Program-made: the position numbers and the translations under genes
In this document: in pieces, positions 45,329 to 53,248 of the stretch
How the letters are laid out: the number at the start of each line of letters is the position of its first letter
Numbering within the stretch: the first letter of the stretch is position 1
From: Pseudothermotoga elfii DSM 9442 = NBRC 107921
GTDB taxonomy: Bacteria > Thermotogota > Thermotogae > Thermotogales > DSM-5069
DNA: 64,000 bases
Assembly: GCF_000504085.1 (NCBI RefSeq)
Contig: NC_022792.1
Span: 1,072,001-1,136,000 of the forward strand
Direction: 5' to 3'
Notes under the pieces: generated by a model
What the model was told of the DNA's origin: nothing
Database searches by the model: none
Seen by the model: the letters and a program-made list of their open reading frames with translations, nothing else

Positions 45329-46639
45329 ATGCCAGAGAATTTGAGCAATGTTCCGCTTGCTGAAAGAGTGAGACCGAAAAATGTAGAAGATTTGGTCGGT
45401 CAGCAACATGTGATGGGAAAAGAAGGTATACTACGGAAAGCCCTTGAAAAAGGGATGATGTTTTCTTGTGTACTCTATGGTCCACCCGGATGTGGAAAGA
45501 GTTCAATAGCAGAACTCATAAGAAAACATGTGGATGCGGAATTTTTCTTCTTCAGCGGGGCTCTACACGGCGCAAACGACATAAAGCAAGCGATGAACAG
45601 AGCTCAAGAGATGAAAAGATATGGCAAACAAACTATTATTTTCATAGATGAAATCCACAGACTTAACAAAGCTCAGCAGGACCTTCTTTTGTCGAAAGTA
45701 GAGGATGGTACTATAACACTGATTGGAGCGACAACTGAAAATCCATCCTTTGAGATAATTCCTCCTCTCCTCTCGAGATGTCGGGTGATCTTTTTAAAAC
45801 CCCTTTCTAACGAGGAATTGATAAAAATTATGAAAAGAGCAATTATAGTAGACGAGAAAATAGCAAGTTACGAGATCAATGTAACTGACGAGGTTTTTCA
45901 GGCTATAGCCCAGATGTCTCAAGGAGATGCGCGATTCGCCTTGAATACTCTTGAAATAGCTATCGAAGCTGCTCGAGGAATGAATCAAAAAATAGTTGAT
46001 TTCAATGTACTTCAGGCAAGCAGCGGTTACAAACCCCATGGTTACAGGAAAGAAGAACATTATGATTTTGCATCGGCTTTTATCAAAAGCTTGCGTGGAA
46101 GTGATCCTGACGCGGCACTTTACTATATGGCACGTATGATAGATTCTGGGGAAGATCCCATGTTCATAGCAAGAAGGATGATAATTCTTGCCAGTGAGGA
46201 CATAGGCCTCGCAGACCCGATGGCTTTACTGGTTGCAACGTCTGCTGCTCAGGCTGTTGAATATGTGGGATTACCAGAATGTGCTTTGAATCTTGCTCAG
46301 GCAGCCATATATCTTGCAGCTGCTCCCAAGAGCAATTCAGTCTACTTAGCACTTGAAAAAGCAAAGGATGTTGCAAAACGTTCAACAGGTGTCCAGGTAC
46401 CTCTTTTCTTGAGGAATCCGGTCACAAAATTGATGAAAAATTCTGGCTATGGAGAAGAGTATATTTACCCCCATGAGACAGGTGGCTTCGTGAAAAGAAG
46501 TTATATGCCTGACGAGCTAAGCAGAATTAAAATATACACTCCAAAATCTATCGGCAAAGAAGAAAATATCAAAAAGAGGCTTGAAGAACTCTGGGGAAAG
46601 GAAAAGTATTCGAAGGGGGAAGATGATGAAGAAGGTTAG
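45329..46639 (+). CDS. rarA: Replication-associated recombination protein RarA (MgsA), AAA+ ATPase
   Basis: 436 aa from ATG at 45329, with GGGGG upstream. The N-terminus has PLAERVRPKNVEDLVGQQHV. Walker A GPPGCGKSSI, Walker B IIFIDEIHRLNKAQQD, sensor GATTENPSFEI and the RarA C-terminal helical domain with FIKSLRGSDPDAALYYMARM and MFIARRMIILASEDIG. RarA acts at stalled forks. The stop overlaps the next gene by 14 bases. Confidence 0.92.
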   Translation: MPENLSNVPLAERVRPKNVEDLVGQQHVMGKEGILRKALEKGMMFSCVLYGPPGCGKSSIAELIRKHVDAEFFFFSGALHGANDIKQAMNRAQEMKRYGKQTIIFIDEIHRLNKAQQDLLLSKVEDGTITLIGATTENPSFEIIPPLLSRCRVIFLKPLSNEELIKIMKRAIIVDEKIASYEINVTDEVFQAIAQMSQGDARFALNTLEIAIEAARGMNQKIVDFNVLQASSGYKPHGYRKEEHYDFASAFIKSLRGSDPDAALYYMARMIDSGEDPMFIARRMIILASEDIGLADPMALLVATSAAQAVEYVGLPECALNLAQAAIYLAAAPKSNSVYLALEKAKDVAKRSTGVQVPLFLRNPVTKLMKNSGYGEEYIYPHETGGFVKRSYMPDELSRIKIYTPKSIGKEENIKKRLEELWGKEKYSKGEDDEEG

Positions 46640-47513
46640 TTCAACAAATCTTGTTTATGCGTTCTCATCCTCAATGAGCCCTGTCTTGGAAGTTGCTTCT
46701 GGTGATCAGATTGTTTTTGAAACTATAGACGCACTGGGTGGGCAAATCAAATTCGAAGGTGATGTAATCAATTTGGATTTTTCAAAAGTTAATCCTGCAA
46801 CTGGTCCTGTTTTTATAAAAGGAGCGATGCCTGGAAATACTCTTAAGGTAAAAATATTAAAGATAGATTTGGCAGAAGAAGGTGTGATAGTTTGCGAGGA
46901 AGGTTTCGGGGTTTTTCCGGAACTGGTAAAAGGTTTCAAAGCTAAAATGCTTCGTATAAAAGATGGGTTTGTTAGATTTGATAAGCTGAGTATTCCCGCC
47001 AATCCAATGATAGGTGTTATAGGCGTTGCTCCGGAAAACGGGCATTTTACCACAGGTACTGCGTACAAACATGGTGGCAATATGGACACTAAGTATGTGA
47101 AAACCGGGAGTGCAGTTTACTTACCAATTTTCCAGCCCGGTGCCTGTTTGGCTCTTGGAGATGTTCACGCTGCAATGGCTGATGGAGAAGTCTGTGTTTC
47201 TGCTTGCGAAGTTTGTGCAAATGTGACAGTTGAGGTAGAACTGATCAATTATGAAATAGAATGGCCATTAATTGAGACAGAGAGTGGTTTTTTCATAGTT
47301 GTCTCTATGGGAACAGTTGAAGAAGCCTTAAAAGAAGTTACGTACCAGGCAGTAAAGTTTTTAAGTAGAAAATTAAATCTTTCTATGAACTCGGCTTATA
47401 TGCTTGCAAGTCTTGTAGTTGATATACAAATAAGCCAGCTTGTAGATCCGAACAAAACGGTACGTGCATACATACCAAAATACCTCTTTGATGGGAAAGG
47501 AGAAATTATGTGA
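46626..47513 (+). CDS. Acetamidase/formamidase family protein
   Basis: 295 aa from ATG at 46626, with GGGGGA five bases upstream. FmdA_AmdA family: TGPVFIKGAMPGNTLKVKI, GVIGVAPENGHFTTGTAYKHGGNMDTKYV and ALGDVHAAMADGEVCVSACE. These enzymes hydrolyse formamide or short amides to ammonia and acid. Not near other nitrogen genes here. The stop codon overlaps the degV-type start. Confidence 0.88.
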   Translation: MKKVSSTNLVYAFSSSMSPVLEVASGDQIVFETIDALGGQIKFEGDVINLDFSKVNPATGPVFIKGAMPGNTLKVKILKIDLAEEGVIVCEEGFGVFPELVKGFKAKMLRIKDGFVRFDKLSIPANPMIGVIGVAPENGHFTTGTAYKHGGNMDTKYVKTGSAVYLPIFQPGACLALGDVHAAMADGEVCVSACEVCANVTVEVELINYEIEWPLIETESGFFIVVSMGTVEEALKEVTYQAVKFLSRKLNLSMNSAYMLASLVVDIQISQLVDPNKTVRAYIPKYLFDGKGEIM

Positions 47514-48337
47514 AAGCCGTCGTTTTTGACAGCAGCATTGATGTTCCTGTTGGTTACGAGTTTAAGGTACCTGTTTTTATGCTCCCGTTGAATGTGTACG
47601 TGGATGGAAAAGAGTACAGAGATAAAGTGAATATTACTGAAGAGGAATTTTATAGCCAGGCAATACTTGGAAAAGAAGTCAGGACATCCCTGCCAAATTT
47701 TTCAGAAACAGTCGAGTTACTGACAAAACTTTCAAAAGAGTACGATCATATTTATATCGTTACAATATCAAGTAAATTAAGTGGCACCTGGAATATGATA
47801 AGGCTTGTGTTGCAGCAATTTGATATTAAAAATGCGACACTAATAGATTCGAAAAGTGGAAGTGTCAAAAGTTTTTATGTTGTACATCGACTTATCAACG
47901 ATATTTTGAACGAAATTGAAATATCTGAAGATATCTTCAGAAAATACATAGAAGAATCACTGCTGTTATTTACCGTTACCAGCCTGGATTACCTCGAAAA
48001 AGGAGGCAGGATTGGTAAAGCTAAGGCATTGCTGGGAAAATTACTCAGAATAAAACCGATTCTCTCAACAGATACCGATGGTCAAGTTCATAGCACAGGT
48101 TCAGCTCGCTCAATGAAGCACGTTATAGAAATCATAGCAGAGCAAGCCAAAAAATTCGCAGATTTCGAAAAATACGTTGTAGTTGGTGGCTATGGATTGA
48201 AGCAGATGAAAGAACATTTAGATCGGTTGCTTTCATTTTTTCCTGCTGGGAGCCTGGTTGGGATATCAAGGATAGGCCCGGCCGTGAGTGCCCATGTAGG
48301 GCCGGAGGTATTTGGTTTAGTTATAGGTAAAGCATAA
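47510..48337 (+). CDS. DegV family (fatty-acid-binding) protein
   Basis: 275 aa from GTG at 47510, with AGGAGA about seven bases upstream. DegV pattern: FDSSIDVP, FMLPLNVYVDGKEYRDKVNIT, VRTSLPNF, TISSKLSGTWN and SLDYLEKGGRIGKAKALLG. Family members bind a fatty acid; some deliver it to fatty-acid kinase. No FakA gene is adjacent. Confidence 0.9.
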   Translation: MKAVVFDSSIDVPVGYEFKVPVFMLPLNVYVDGKEYRDKVNITEEEFYSQAILGKEVRTSLPNFSETVELLTKLSKEYDHIYIVTISSKLSGTWNMIRLVLQQFDIKNATLIDSKSGSVKSFYVVHRLINDILNEIEISEDIFRKYIEESLLLFTVTSLDYLEKGGRIGKAKALLGKLLRIKPILSTDTDGQVHSTGSARSMKHVIEIIAEQAKKFADFEKYVVVGGYGLKQMKEHLDRLLSFFPAGSLVGISRIGPAVSAHVGPEVFGLVIGKA

Positions 48338-48341
48338 TCTG

Positions 48342-48371
48342 TTGACAAAAATTATTGTAGCATGGTAGAAT
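48342..48371 (+). promoter_or_regulatory. Promoter of the tRNA-Leu gene
   Basis: TTGACA at 48342-48347, an 18-base spacer and TAGAAT at 48366-48371; transcription would start near 48378, a few bases before the tRNA. The upstream gene stops just before it. Confidence 0.72.
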
Positions 48372-48382
48372 TTTTAGTGCCT

Positions 48383-48469
48383 GCCGAGGTGGTGGAATTG
48401 GCAGACACGCATGGTTGAGGGCCATGTGGGTATGAGCCCGTGCGGGTTCAAGTCCCGCCCTCGGCACCA
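48383..48469 (+). tRNA. tRNA-Leu (anticodon GAG)
   Basis: 87 bases with CCA encoded. Acceptor arms GCCGAGG / CCTCGGC pair fully; D-loop GGTGGAATTGGCAGAC; anticodon stem CATGG / CCATG with loop TTGAGGG, giving anticodon GAG for CTC/CTT codons. The long variable arm (TGGG...GCCC) is typical of class II leucine tRNA. T arm GCGGG-TTCAAGT-CCCGC is standard. Confidence 0.95.
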
Positions 48470-48494
48470 GGGGAGCTAAAAGCTCCCCTTTTTT
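48470..48494 (+). terminator. Rho-independent terminator after tRNA-Leu
   Basis: GGGGAGCT-AAA-AGCTCCCC, an 8-bp GC-rich stem directly followed by TTTTTT. It begins at the base after the encoded CCA. Confidence 0.9.
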
Positions 48495-48518
48495 GTTATA
48501 CTTTTTCTGGTGATCAAA

Positions 48519-49346
48519 ATGGTAAAGCTTGTATGCATAGATCTGGATGGGACATTATTAAATCAAGAGAAAAAGGTCTCGTCTCAAGACAAAACCGCTA
48601 TAGAACTTGCAAGAAAAAAAGGCATAAAAATAACCGTGATGACTGGAAGAAGTTATTATTCTGCTCTGCCGTATGTGAAAGAAATCGGTCTGAATATACC
48701 TGTGGTTTTTCAGAATGGGGCACTCATTGCAACGCCATCATTAAGTGATATCTTTCGCTGTCTGCTACTTCCATCAAAAGTTGCTCTATATGCTGTCGAA
48801 CTATCTTTCAAATATGGGCTCTATCCGATTGTGTATGAGTCTTTTTTCAGTCACAAAGATATGTTTGTCAAAGGAGAATATTGCGGAGCTTTCAATTCAT
48901 ATTTGATTTTTAACAGCCAGAGACTAAACAAAGTTGACAACTTATTTCAGATTCTTAAATCGCGCGATGAAATAGCAGAAATAGCGGTTATTGGAAAAGA
49001 AGATACAGCTGAGTTATTTTTAGAGCAGCTATGTGAGCAAACAGATGAGTTCACGTCAATAAAAAACCAGCATATTGACGGGGAGGTTTTCTTAGAAATT
49101 TTTTCTAAAGGCGTTGGCAAAGAAATAGCTCTTGATTTTTTGCTCGAATTATTTCATCTTAATGCCGATGAAGTTATGTACATAGGTGATAATTACAATG
49201 ATCTTGGTGTGATGCAAAAAGTAGGCTTGCCTGTGGCTATGAGCAATGCACCGGATGAAGTAAAAAAATATGCAAGATTTATCACAGCGTCAAATGACGA
49301 GTCGGGTGTCTCATTAGCTATAAAAAAGTTTTTAATGGAGGTTTGA
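48519..49346 (+). CDS. Cof-type HAD superfamily phosphatase
   Basis: 275 aa from ATG at 48519 (GGTGATC upstream). HAD motif I LVCIDLDGTLLN, motif II VMTGRSY, motif III near the Lys of FSKGVGKEIAL, motif IV MYIGDNYNDLGVM. The Cof/type IIB cap lies between motifs II and III. Such enzymes hydrolyse small phosphorylated sugars or cofactors; the substrate is not apparent. Confidence 0.88.
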   Translation: MVKLVCIDLDGTLLNQEKKVSSQDKTAIELARKKGIKITVMTGRSYYSALPYVKEIGLNIPVVFQNGALIATPSLSDIFRCLLLPSKVALYAVELSFKYGLYPIVYESFFSHKDMFVKGEYCGAFNSYLIFNSQRLNKVDNLFQILKSRDEIAEIAVIGKEDTAELFLEQLCEQTDEFTSIKNQHIDGEVFLEIFSKGVGKEIALDFLLELFHLNADEVMYIGDNYNDLGVMQKVGLPVAMSNAPDEVKKYARFITASNDESGVSLAIKKFLMEV

Positions 49347-49348
49347 AT

Positions 49349-50509
49349 ATGATTCCACTTTCAAAACCATATTTGACAGATGTGGAAATTGAAACAATCA
49401 TGAATGTCATGAAAAGCGACAGATTAAGTATGGGAGAATATACGAATCTTTTTGAAAGAAAAATCGCATCTGTTGCAAATGTCAATTATGCAGTGGCAGT
49501 TAACAGCGGAACTTCAGCACTTCATCTCATATTAAGAGCTCTTGGTGTGGAAGAATTTGATTTTATGCTCGTTCCCTCTTTCACTTTTGTTGCTTCAGCA
49601 AATGTTGCGCTTTTTGAACGTGCTATTCCTGTTTTTGTGGACATAGACGAGAGAACCTACAACATGGATCCCGATGCACTTGAAAAGCTTTTGAGAGATA
49701 TTGAACGTGGTTGCGTGCACATAGGAAACAATCGCGTAGATATCAAAAAGGTTCGTTTTTTGATGACTGTAGATGTTTTTGGTCAGCCTGTTAATTACGA
49801 CAGAGTATTGTCAATTGCTCACGACTGGAATTTAAAAGTCATTGAAGATTCCTGTGAGGCTCTTGGTTCAGAATATAGAGCAAGACCCTGTGGCAGCTTC
49901 GGTGAAGCTGGCGCATTTGCGTTTTATCCGAATAAACAAATTACCACCGGTGAAGGAGGAATAATAGTTACTAATAACAAAGAATTAGCCATGCTTTGCA
50001 AGAGTATGAGAAATCAAGGAAGAGGGGAAGAAGAAGATTGGTTGAACCACGTGAGATTGGGATTCAATTACCGTATTGATGAACTTTCAGCTGCATTGGG
50101 ATATGCGCAGCTTACCCATCTGGAGGAAATTCTTGAGAAGAGAAATAATGTTGCTTTAAGCTATAATCAATTGCTTTCAAGATATAATTGGGTTCAGATA
50201 CCTCATATAGAAGACTACACAACCAAAATAGGCTGGTTTGTTTATGTTGTAAAGCTCGATGAGAAAATAAACAGAGACAGGGTAATGGATTATATGAATA
50301 AAAGAGGTATTCAGGTAAGAAATTATTTCACGCCAATTCATCTACAGCCATTTTACAGAAAACTTTTCGGTTTTTCCGAGGGAATGTTGCCTGTAACTGA
50401 AAGAGTTTCAAAAAGTACACTTGCATTGCCTTTTTATACAACTTTGACTTTGCAAGAGCAGGAAACAGTTATAGAAATTTTGAAAGAGGCGGTAGAAAGG
50501 GTGGGGTAG
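49349..50509 (+). CDS. DegT/DnrJ/EryC1/StrS family PLP aminotransferase
   Basis: 386 aa from ATG at 49349 (GGAGG seven bases upstream). Fold-type I sugar aminotransferase: MIPLSKPYLTDVEIETI, VNSGTSALHLILRALG, PSFTFVASAN, EDSCEALGSEYRARPCGSFG and the PLP lysine in FYPNKQITTGEGG. These enzymes aminate keto-sugar nucleotides or act as aminotransferase-like dehydratases. An epimerase of the same general pathway class lies 5 kb upstream. Confidence 0.88.
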   Translation: MIPLSKPYLTDVEIETIMNVMKSDRLSMGEYTNLFERKIASVANVNYAVAVNSGTSALHLILRALGVEEFDFMLVPSFTFVASANVALFERAIPVFVDIDERTYNMDPDALEKLLRDIERGCVHIGNNRVDIKKVRFLMTVDVFGQPVNYDRVLSIAHDWNLKVIEDSCEALGSEYRARPCGSFGEAGAFAFYPNKQITTGEGGIIVTNNKELAMLCKSMRNQGRGEEEDWLNHVRLGFNYRIDELSAALGYAQLTHLEEILEKRNNVALSYNQLLSRYNWVQIPHIEDYTTKIGWFVYVVKLDEKINRDRVMDYMNKRGIQVRNYFTPIHLQPFYRKLFGFSEGMLPVTERVSKSTLALPFYTTLTLQEQETVIEILKEAVERVG

Positions 50510-52003
50510 GTGCTCTGGCTTTTCTTTTCTTCTTTTTTGACAGCTCTTTCAATGCCGGGTTTTGTGGCAGGATGTATAGTTTGGTTTTCTCTCGTCCCAT
50601 TTTTAAAATCTCTTGAGAAAAAAGGGCCACTTTTTGGGGCATTGTATGGATTTCTATATTTCTACGCATTTTCGGCAATAAATCTGTACTGGGTATTGCC
50701 GGTTTTGATGGAAAACATGCCGAGGACATTTGGAAAATTCCATGCATTAACTGGTTTTCTCGTTTTTTTACTGATGCTTGCCTTTGAGGCTCTTCCTTTT
50801 GCTGCGTTTGGTTTTCTTTATGGTTTGTTAGAGAATTCTGTAAAAAAACACCCCATCAAAGAGGTTCTTTTTACAGCTTCGGCTTATACTCTTTTCGATT
50901 TTATCAGGAGCCTTGGCGAAATGGGGTTTACGGGAGGTACTTTGTCTGACGCCTTGTACAGAGACACGGGTATTTTACAACTGGCTCCCATCATTGGTTC
51001 GTACGGGTTAACTTTTATCATTGTTGCGGTGAATTGCTGGTTGTATATTATATGGAGGAAGAGTTCAAGACCCATTGAAAAAATAGTTTTTGTTGTACTT
51101 GCTATAAACGTCATTTCTCATCTGGCGAATATATTTCTTCCATTACCTCACACTTCAGATCAGTCACTTGCTGCAATTCAAACCAACACATCTCAAGACG
51201 TGAAGTATAACCAATCTTCGTACTATCTTTATGAGCAATTTAAGCCTATGCTTGTTGAATTGAAAGACACGCTTGTTGTAATGCCTGAAGATGTTTTTCC
51301 ATTTGACCCAAGAGGGAGTGACATAGCTCAACAAATGAAAGAATTGTGCAGGCAAAACAATCTACAGATACTCATAGGTACTTTGTCAGTTAATTCAAAA
51401 ATTCAGAATTCCGTTTTTCTCGTAAATGAGCTTGGCTTTGTTAGCAAATACTCAAAAGTAAAGCTATTTCCGTTTGTCGAGAGACTTCCATATGAAAAGG
51501 TTTTTGGTATTTTTTCTTTTCTGCAAGGGCTTAATTACCTGGATCCTGGTGAGGAGTATGAACCGCTGACTGTGGAAAATTATCCTTTGATAGGTGTTCA
51601 GATATGTTTTGAATCTTATTTTTCTGAGCCTTCGAGGCAGCTTGTCAAAAAAGGAGCCCGGGTTCTCTTAGTTTGTACAAACGATGGATGGTTTTCTTTT
51701 GATACAGCGTTAAAACAACATTTTGCTAAAGCAGTTATTAGAGCTGTTGAAACACGCCGTCAGGTGATACAGGTTTCGAATGCTGGTATCACTGGCTCAA
51801 TAGATCCCTATGGGCGAATTGTAGAGGTAGCGAGAATCAGATCTTTTGAAAAAGTAGATTTTGATATCATACCAAATGAAGCAATAACCATTTACACAAA
51901 AACTGGTGATCTTGTCATATGGTTTTGCCTTGGTATAGTAGTTTTCATGTTATTCTTTCCTGGAGAAAGGACTTTAGGCACGAAAAGGAGGATCTGGAAA
52001 TGA
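50510..52003 (+). CDS. lnt: Apolipoprotein N-acyltransferase
   Basis: 497 aa from GTG at 50510, directly after the previous stop. The first 200 residues hold about six membrane helices. The C-terminal nitrilase-like domain has the Glu-Lys-Cys triad: Glu in VVMPEDVFPF, Lys in YSKVKLFPFVER and Cys in GVQICFESYF. It adds the third acyl chain to lipoproteins, which fits an organism with an outer sheath or membrane. Overlaps deoB by four bases. Confidence 0.88.
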   Translation: MLWLFFSSFLTALSMPGFVAGCIVWFSLVPFLKSLEKKGPLFGALYGFLYFYAFSAINLYWVLPVLMENMPRTFGKFHALTGFLVFLLMLAFEALPFAAFGFLYGLLENSVKKHPIKEVLFTASAYTLFDFIRSLGEMGFTGGTLSDALYRDTGILQLAPIIGSYGLTFIIVAVNCWLYIIWRKSSRPIEKIVFVVLAINVISHLANIFLPLPHTSDQSLAAIQTNTSQDVKYNQSSYYLYEQFKPMLVELKDTLVVMPEDVFPFDPRGSDIAQQMKELCRQNNLQILIGTLSVNSKIQNSVFLVNELGFVSKYSKVKLFPFVERLPYEKVFGIFSFLQGLNYLDPGEEYEPLTVENYPLIGVQICFESYFSEPSRQLVKKGARVLLVCTNDGWFSFDTALKQHFAKAVIRAVETRRQVIQVSNAGITGSIDPYGRIVEVARIRSFEKVDFDIIPNEAITIYTKTGDLVIWFCLGIVVFMLFFPGERTLGTKRRIWK

Positions 52004-53169
52004 GAGTAATTGCAATAGTTCTTGACAGTGTTGGTATAGGTGAGATGCCAGATTCATCAGAGTATGGAGATCAGGGCAGCAACACACTTGTCAACACAGC
52101 AAGAGCTGTAGGAAAACTGAATCTACCGAATCTCGCCAAAATGGGTCTTGGAAATTTAGACACCATAGAAGGAGTACCTTCAATGCCTGCAAAAGGCGCA
52201 TATGGTGTTATGCTTGAAAAAAGCCCTGGCAAAGATTCCACAACCGGTCACTGGGAACTGGCCGGTATTATATTGAAAAAACCTTTTGATTTGTTTCCAA
52301 ATGGTTTCCCGGAAAATTTGATAAAAGAATTTGAAAAGCGAACTGGAAGAAGGGTTATTGGAAACAAGCCAGCTTCTGGTACAGAAATAATAAAAGAGCT
52401 CGGATTGGAACATGAACAAACAGGTGCTCTGATAGTTTACACATCCGCAGATAGCGTTTTTCAGATCGCGGCAAAGGAAGAAATAGTGCCAGTCGAAGAG
52501 CTGTATCGCTGCTGTGAAATAGCGAGGGATTTACTTGATGAATTTGGTTTCAAAGTTGGGCGTGTTATAGCCAGGCCATTTACAGGAAATTATCCAGATT
52601 ATGTGAGAACACCAAGGAGGCATGATTATTCACTTGAGCCTGAAGATGAAATGCTCCTTGATGTGCTCGTTCAAAGCGATATACCTGTTTACGGCGTTGG
52701 AAAAATCTACGATCTCTATGCAGGAAGGGGAATCACAGAGAGCTATAAGACCGATAGTAATATAGATGGTATTCAGAAAACCATAAAGTTGATTATGGAA
52801 AAGCAGCACACGTGTTTTATTTATACAAATCTGGTGGATTACGATATGAAGTACGGCCATAGAAATGATCCTCATGGGTATGCTAAGGCACTTGAAGAAT
52901 TTGATTTTAATTTACCTGAGATATGGAAAAATATGAAAGAAGATGATTTTTTATTCATCACCGCTGATCATGGCTGTGATCCAACGACGCCATCAACAGA
53001 TCATTCAAGAGAGAGAGTTCCAATACTTGTATGCGGTTCAAAAGTTAGAAAGAACGTTTATCTCGGTATTCGAGAAAGCTTCGCAGATTTTGGCCAGACT
53101 ATAGCTGATTTGTTTGGCGTAAGAAAATTAAATAACGGTACTTCTTTCAAATCGTTGCTTCTTCATTGA
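52000..53169 (+). CDS. deoB: Phosphopentomutase
   Basis: 389 aa from ATG at 52000, with GGAGGA upstream; the frame is open 27 codons further inside lnt. Alkaline-phosphatase-like metal sites: VLDSVGIGEMPDS, KDSTTGHWELAG (active Thr), TNLVDYDMKYGHRND and TADHGCDPTTPSTDHSRE. It interconverts ribose (deoxyribose) 1- and 5-phosphate in nucleoside breakdown, a natural partner of the nucleoside importer at the start of the window. Confidence 0.94.
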   Translation: MRVIAIVLDSVGIGEMPDSSEYGDQGSNTLVNTARAVGKLNLPNLAKMGLGNLDTIEGVPSMPAKGAYGVMLEKSPGKDSTTGHWELAGIILKKPFDLFPNGFPENLIKEFEKRTGRRVIGNKPASGTEIIKELGLEHEQTGALIVYTSADSVFQIAAKEEIVPVEELYRCCEIARDLLDEFGFKVGRVIARPFTGNYPDYVRTPRRHDYSLEPEDEMLLDVLVQSDIPVYGVGKIYDLYAGRGITESYKTDSNIDGIQKTIKLIMEKQHTCFIYTNLVDYDMKYGHRNDPHGYAKALEEFDFNLPEIWKNMKEDDFLFITADHGCDPTTPSTDHSRERVPILVCGSKVRKNVYLGIRESFADFGQTIADLFGVRKLNNGTSFKSLLLH

Positions 53170-53210
53170 ATATAATTTTGCCTCGATAAGTGATTTTTGC
53201 TGCGCTGTCA

Positions 53211-53223
53211 TGTTATAAAATAC
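53211..53223 (+). promoter_or_regulatory. Possible extended -10 promoter before the VWA gene
   Basis: TGT followed by TATAAA (53214-53219) resembles an extended -10 element; no good -35 box lies 17 bases upstream. It stands 30 bases before the ATG of the disrupted VWA gene. Confidence 0.3.
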
Positions 53224-53248
53224 TAATATATCCAAGGGGGGGATATTT

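Noticed and set aside
51919..51999. N-terminal extension of DeoB
   Set aside because: Lies inside lnt; the ATG at 52000 follows GGAGGA and begins the conserved sequence.
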